DNA of 64,000 nucleotides from Hydrogenimonas sp. (GTDB taxonomy: Bacteria; Campylobacterota; Campylobacteria; Campylobacterales; Hydrogenimonadaceae): assembly GCA_003945285.1 (NCBI GenBank), contig AP019005.1:744001-808000 (forward strand), given 5' to 3'. Under the pieces are notes generated by a model. The model was not told the DNA's origin. It ran no database searches and saw nothing but the letters and a program-made list of their open reading frames with translations. This document shows, piece after piece, positions 60,148 through 64,000 of this stretch (positions are counted from its first letter, which is position 1; every line of letters starts with the position of its first letter). Both the position numbers and the translations under genes were made by a program.

Positions 60148-61278
60148 TCAAAGAGATCCGGGTATCTTCAGTCCGTTGGATTTCGCCTTATCCATCCAGT
60201 AGCGCGCTCTTATGGGATCTTTTTGCACTCCGAGCCCGTTGTAGTAGAGGAGCCCAAGATTGTACTGTGCCTGCGGGTCACCTATATCTGCGCCTCTTTG
60301 GTACCAGAATGCCGCCTCCTTGAAGTCCTGTTTGACTCCCCGGCCCTCTTCATAGAGGCGGCCCAGGGCAAACGGTGCGGCAGGGTCGCCCAATTTTGCC
60401 GCTCTTTTGAGCAGTTTTACAGCCTCTTTGGTTTTTTTCGATCCGCATTTTCCCTCCGTATAGAGCATGGAGAGGCTTACGAGTGACGGTGTATAATCCT
60501 GTTCGGATGCCTTTTTGTACCAGTAGATTGCATCTTTACACGACTTTTCTACCCCGATCCCCTCTTCGTACATGAACGCCGTATTGTGACGGGCCCGCGC
60601 CAGACCTTTACGTGCGGCTTTCAGAAACCACTCGAACGCCTTCTTCTCATCCTTATTTACACCACGCCCTTTCAGATAGAGGAAACCGAGTGCGTTCTGC
60701 GCATCGGCAGATCCTTTTGCCGCACCCTTTTTCAACCAGAAGAGGGCTTTTTGGGGGGACTCTTTCACTCCTATTCCCCTGTCGTACATCGCTCCAAGAA
60801 GAGCCTGCGCCTCCACGTTGCCTTTGACGGCGGCCTTTTTGTACCAGGCAAAAGCCTCCCTGAGATCCCGTTTCGTTCCTCTGCCAGTTTCATAGAGCTG
60901 TGCCAGGTGGACCATCGCATTTACATACCCCTTCCGTGCAGCTTTTTTGTAGAGTGAAAAAGCCGTCCGCGGATCACGGTTCGTACCAAGCCCGTTTTCA
61001 TACATTGCACCGAGCTCGTCGATTCCCCTTGGGTACCCGTATTCTGCGGCGCGCCTGAAGAGTTCGAAAGCTTTTTTCAAATCTTTTTCAAGCCCTATGT
61101 TGAATTTGTACATCAGCCCGAGATTTACCATGGCACGGGGGTTTCCCTCTTTTGCAGCTCTTTTGTAGTAGAGAGCCGCGCTTTTGAAATCTCCTCTTTT
61201 GTAGGCCTCGACCCCTTTTTCCAGGTTCGAAGCGAAGAGCGGCAGGAAGCTTATAAGCAGGATCAACGCAAACTTCAA
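60148..61278 (-). CDS. Sel1-repeat protein, secreted
   Basis: This 376-residue protein has a signal peptide and about nine Sel1-like repeats of 36 residues (pattern A...LG.LY..G.GV..D..KA..WY.KAA..G). Such repeats form alpha-solenoids for protein binding, common in Helicobacter Hcp proteins. The TTG at 61278, with GGAG 5 bp before it, gives a proper signal peptide; ATG 61320 would add 14 odd residues. The partner is unknown. A cysteine pair (CKDAIYWYKK and GKCGSKK) recalls Hcp disulfides. Confidence 0.88.
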   Translation of the reverse strand: MKFALILLISFLPLFASNLEKGVEAYKRGDFKSAALYYKRAAKEGNPRAMVNLGLMYKFNIGLEKDLKKAFELFRRAAEYGYPRGIDELGAMYENGLGTNRDPRTAFSLYKKAARKGYVNAMVHLAQLYETGRGTKRDLREAFAWYKKAAVKGNVEAQALLGAMYDRGIGVKESPQKALFWLKKGAAKGSADAQNALGFLYLKGRGVNKDEKKAFEWFLKAARKGLARARHNTAFMYEEGIGVEKSCKDAIYWYKKASEQDYTPSLVSLSMLYTEGKCGSKKTKEAVKLLKRAAKLGDPAAPFALGRLYEEGRGVKQDFKEAAFWYQRGADIGDPQAQYNLGLLYYNGLGVQKDPIRARYWMDKAKSNGLKIPGSL

Positions 61279-61521
61279 AAAATCTCCTCTTTCTATATAA
61301 TCAACAGAAAATGATAACAAAAAGATCTTCTTACCGTACCTGTGCAGAGGTTTTTCTATTTGCGCCAGGTTCTGAATTATACTGCTCTCATCGCCGCATA
61401 AGCGGCCATATGAGAAAATCAGACAACCGGTGTTGAATTATCTGCAGGATAGTCAGTCCCTGCAAAAAATGCTTTGCAGGTTTTTCGCGTAACATCAGCC
61501 AATGGAAAGGAAGGAGTACCG

Positions 61522-62061
61522 ATGGGAAAAAAGTATGATGCAATATCGCCAAAACATAGAGAGTTCATAGAGAAGCAGAAGATCTTCTTCGTAGCTACCG
61601 CCGCACCTGAGGGGAGGGTGAACATCTCTCCCAAAGGTATGGATACTCTTAGAGTCCTTGGAGGCAACCGGGTGGTATGGCTCAATGTTACCGGGAGTGC
61701 GAACGAAACCGCGGCACACCTGCAGGAGTCACCACGCATGACCATCATGTTTACGGCTTTCGAGGGCGATCCGAAGATAGTGCGTCTCTACGGCAAGGCG
61801 AAAGCGATATACGAAAACGACCCGGAGTGGGAGGAGCTTATAGCCCTCTTTCCGCCGCTTCCCGGGGCGCGCCAGATATTCGACCTAGAAGTGGACCTGG
61901 TGCACACTTCATGCGGAATGTCCGTTCCGCTTTTCGATTATGTATCGGAGCGCGAGGATCTCAACCGGTGGGCGCAGAAGAAGGGGGAAGAGGGTATAAG
62001 AAGCTACTGGAAGGAGAAAAACAGCGTAAGCCTCGACGGCAAGCCTATCGAAATGCCTTGA
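61522..62061 (+). CDS. Pyridoxamine 5'-phosphate oxidase-fold family protein
   Basis: This 179-residue split-barrel protein has FFVATAAPEGRVNISPKGMD and a conserved VVWLNVTGSANETAAHLQES, typical of the PNPOx-like flavin/haem-binding group rather than true PdxH. It may be a flavin- or F420-like reductase. ATG 61522 follows AAGGAG. It is convergent with the peroxidase gene. Confidence 0.85.
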   Translation: MGKKYDAISPKHREFIEKQKIFFVATAAPEGRVNISPKGMDTLRVLGGNRVVWLNVTGSANETAAHLQESPRMTIMFTAFEGDPKIVRLYGKAKAIYENDPEWEELIALFPPLPGARQIFDLEVDLVHTSCGMSVPLFDYVSEREDLNRWAQKKGEEGIRSYWKEKNSVSLDGKPIEMP

Positions 62062-62071
62062 GGAGAGCCGG

Positions 62072-63055
62072 TTACCGGGGGAACTTTTCCGGCGGTACTA
62101 TCTTCGGCCGCTCCTCCGTCAGGGTCTCCAGAAACTTTACCACCTTTCTGACCTGCTCCATGCTCAACCCTCTATCTCTGAAAAATGGTGAACGCCCTTT
62201 AAGATCCTTGTACCTGCCGCCGTTGCCGCAAATATAGACCGCCTCCTCCAGGGTATGGACCGATCCGTCGTGAAAATAGGGGGAAGTTTCAGCTACATTC
62301 CTGAGTGTAGGGGTCTTGAAGCTGCCTCTCCAGATAGGGTTTTTGTTCAAAACATAGGCACCGGGGTCGTCGTCGCCGAGTGCTATGTTGTTGAGGCTCT
62401 CGTTTGTAAAGTTGAATCCGTTGTGGCAGGACTTACAGTGCCCCTCGTCGACAAATATTTCATAACCCTCTTTCGCCTCATCGCTGATCGCACTCTTATC
62501 CCCCTTTACCCACCTGTCGAAAGGCGTCTCTTTCGATACGACGGTCCGCTCGAACGACGCTATGGCACCCGCTATGGTCTCTTTGGTGATACCCCTGCCC
62601 GGATAGGCCCTCTCGAAAAGTGTGACGTAACCTTCTATTTTCTTCAGCTTCTGCACAAGCTCTTCCGGTTTGAGATCCATCTCCGCTTTCGCCTCTACGG
62701 GGCCGAGTGCCTGCTCCTCCAGGGAGTTCGCCCTTGCATCCCAGAAGAGAGTGTTGAGGTAGCCGCTGTTTATGATGGTAGGTGTATTCCTTTTTCCCTT
62801 GCGGCCGTCTACTCCGACCGCTTTGGGCAGCCTATCGGTCCAGTAGTAGTACGGTATGTGGCATGTGGCGCATGAAACCGTGTCGTTTCTGGAGAGCCTG
62901 GGATCGAAAAAGAGCAGCTTTCCAAGCTCAATCTTCTCTTTGGTGAGGGGATTTTCTTCCGGAACCGGAACGGAGTCGGGACGGAGCCAGAGGCTCATAT
63001 TGGAAGCGGACGATGATGCAAGAAGAAGAGAGATGAGTATGATCGTTCTAACCAT
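62072..63055 (-). CDS. Di-haem cytochrome c peroxidase (CcpA/MauG family)
   Basis: This 327-residue periplasmic enzyme reduces hydrogen peroxide with electrons from a small cytochrome c. It has a signal peptide (1 to about 18) and two haem c motifs, CATCH near residue 80 and CKSCH near residue 210, the latter followed by NGFNFTNESL. RDGGRIGTP-like calcium/linker motifs are reduced. NnrS precedes it by 9 bp, so both may respond to oxidative or nitrosative stress. Confidence 0.92.
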   Translation of the reverse strand: MVRTIILISLLLASSSASNMSLWLRPDSVPVPEENPLTKEKIELGKLLFFDPRLSRNDTVSCATCHIPYYYWTDRLPKAVGVDGRKGKRNTPTIINSGYLNTLFWDARANSLEEQALGPVEAKAEMDLKPEELVQKLKKIEGYVTLFERAYPGRGITKETIAGAIASFERTVVSKETPFDRWVKGDKSAISDEAKEGYEIFVDEGHCKSCHNGFNFTNESLNNIALGDDDPGAYVLNKNPIWRGSFKTPTLRNVAETSPYFHDGSVHTLEEAVYICGNGGRYKDLKGRSPFFRDRGLSMEQVRKVVKFLETLTEERPKIVPPEKFPR

Positions 63056-63064
63056 GAAAATCTC

Positions 63065-64000
63065 CTAAAATGTTATTGCAAGAATCCTGAAATATTTCAG
63101 GCACCATGCCAGCAGCAGGGCCAGGGTGAGCGCCGCACTTACGGCTATCATCGTAGTGTATCCGCCGAAATTCAGTGAAAATGCGGCGGCGACCCTGGAT
63201 AGTGCGGCAACCTGTGCAAAAAAGAATATGGCGACCGCTGTTCTGTCAGCGGTAGGTACACGTCCGGAGTGGCCGAGTACGACTCTTGTCGCAAAACCTA
63301 TCAGAACCGTCAGGAAGTAGCCGACGGCGATCGCATGGAGCGCCGCCTTTTCAAACAGAACCGTTCCGTCGAAGAAGATAGTAAGCGACTCGGCGGCTGA
63401 TATGGCGAACGCCGCCGGTATCCACGCCAGCGAGAGATAGAGAACCCAGATTATAGGCGGTACCTTCGATACCGGAAGTTTCCAGAGAAGAAACTCCCTC
63501 ACAAAAAAGATAAGAAGCGGAATATCGGCCGCAAATTCATATTCGACCGCACCGGAGAGGGTGAATGATAGCTTCAAAAGCAGCAAGGCAAAGAGTATCT
63601 CCATAAGATTCCTGCTCTTTTTGACTCTGTACCCCTCTACCTTGACCTCCGTAAAATGGGGTATCATCCTCTGGCTTACGGTAAAAATGAGTAGAAAAAG
63701 AAAGAGATAGAAACCTATGTTTACGGCACTTTTCTGCAAAATCGGATAGTCCGGGGCAATCAGGTATATTACGGCAACTATATTGGCGGCAATCCCGCAT
63801 CCGAAGGCTATCAGTATCCACCGTGTATCGTATTTATCCTTTACGATGCTTTTTCTGTATATGGAGAGAAGCAGCGCAAAGGAGTTTATCTGGGCGGCCA
63901 GAATCGTGAGAGCGGCTATCGGAAGAAGGGGCTCGAAAAAGAGAAGCCCCGCAATATAGAGAACGGAACCGGATGCAAAGAGATAGAAGTGCCGCATATA
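63065..64000 (-). CDS. NnrS-family membrane protein, N-terminus beyond the window
   Basis: At least 310 residues of a polytopic membrane protein. LHAIAVGYFLTVLIGFATRV followed by VLGHSGRVP, and FTVSQRMIPHFTEV, are NnrS signatures; NnrS binds haem and copper and protects against nitric oxide. Members have about 390-400 residues and the frame is open to the window edge, so the true start is probably outside, although an ATG at 63997 exists. Confidence 0.85.
   Translation of the reverse strand, partial: YMRHFYLFASGSVLYIAGLLFFEPLLPIAALTILAAQINSFALLLSIYRKSIVKDKYDTRWILIAFGCGIAANIVAVIYLIAPDYPILQKSAVNIGFYLFLFLLIFTVSQRMIPHFTEVKVEGYRVKKSRNLMEILFALLLLKLSFTLSGAVEYEFAADIPLLIFFVREFLLWKLPVSKVPPIIWVLYLSLAWIPAAFAISAAESLTIFFDGTVLFEKAALHAIAVGYFLTVLIGFATRVVLGHSGRVPTADRTAVAIFFFAQVAALSRVAAAFSLNFGGYTTMIAVSAALTLALLLAWCLKYFRILAITF

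Overview
This window reads as the chromosome of a flagellated, Gram-negative member of the Campylobacterota (Epsilonproteobacteria), probably a free-living, moderately GC-rich hydrogen- or sulfur-oxidiser. The best pointers are the gene order flgA-ubiX-coaD-tmk-hisS-speA, the motAB-fliP-trmA run, a sigma-54 promoter of Campylobacter/Helicobacter type (GGAAC...TTGCTT) before flgL, DsbD and NnrS in the forms seen in that phylum, and a dihydroorotase-like protein without metal ligands. I cannot name the genus from sequence alone.

Layout. 0-5.3 kb: the 5' part of a DUF255 thioredoxin-like gene, then a TetR-led operon (CMD-family protein, small cytochrome c) and dsbD with a thioredoxin-fold partner. 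5.6-11.5 kb: the dihydroorotase-like gene, two AmmeMemoRadiSam genes (radical SAM enzyme and Memo protein), an NhaC-type antiporter and an L,D-transpeptidase whose 5' ends overlap head to head, and a tiny secreted protein. 11.9-18.5 kb, minus strand: a tight operon glmU-coaBC-(FliK-like hypothetical)-uppS-prepilin peptidase-LptF/G-truA, serving envelope and cofactor synthesis. 18.7-22.3 kb: motA-motB-fliP-trmA. 22.4-26.1 kb: an AT-richer accessory island on the minus strand, with a decayed HigBA pair, an intact MntA/HepT pair, an IS110-type transposase scrap and a membrane-anchored DarT with a NADAR-type partner. 26.2-34.8 kb: a DUF2780 protein, a rhodanese, Fur-controlled feoAB, a CoA-binding protein with ilvA, and a WD40-repeat protein coupled to a Ppx/GppA phosphatase. 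35.2-38.7 kb: ilvB-ilvN-lpxD and a small hypothetical. 38.7-47.1 kb: a BtuB-like receptor, an odd ORF repeating its signal peptide, metE, an EAL-HDOD protein, aspartate aminotransferase, a deaminase and cysE. 47.3-53.4 kb: speA-hisS-tmk-coaD-ubiX-flgA, two tRNA genes and hup. 53.5-64 kb: flgL, ftsK, a DUF2235 hydrolase, a Sel1-repeat protein, a PNPOx-fold protein, a di-haem peroxidase and NnrS (cut by the window edge).

The most unusual structure is not in the genes. Nearly every long intergenic gap is filled by short (about 150-180 bp) non-coding elements with terminal inverted repeats. One family (B) occurs seven times. A diverged relative (A) sits just upstream of B in two places. Single-copy elements (E, F) have the same build. 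A fourth kind (D) forms a near-identical inverted pair enclosing ftsK and the DUF2235 gene. None carries an ORF I believe in. They look like MITE- or REPIN-like elements and are the best candidate here for something undescribed. The second candidate is the toxin-antitoxin/defence island with the membrane-anchored DarT.
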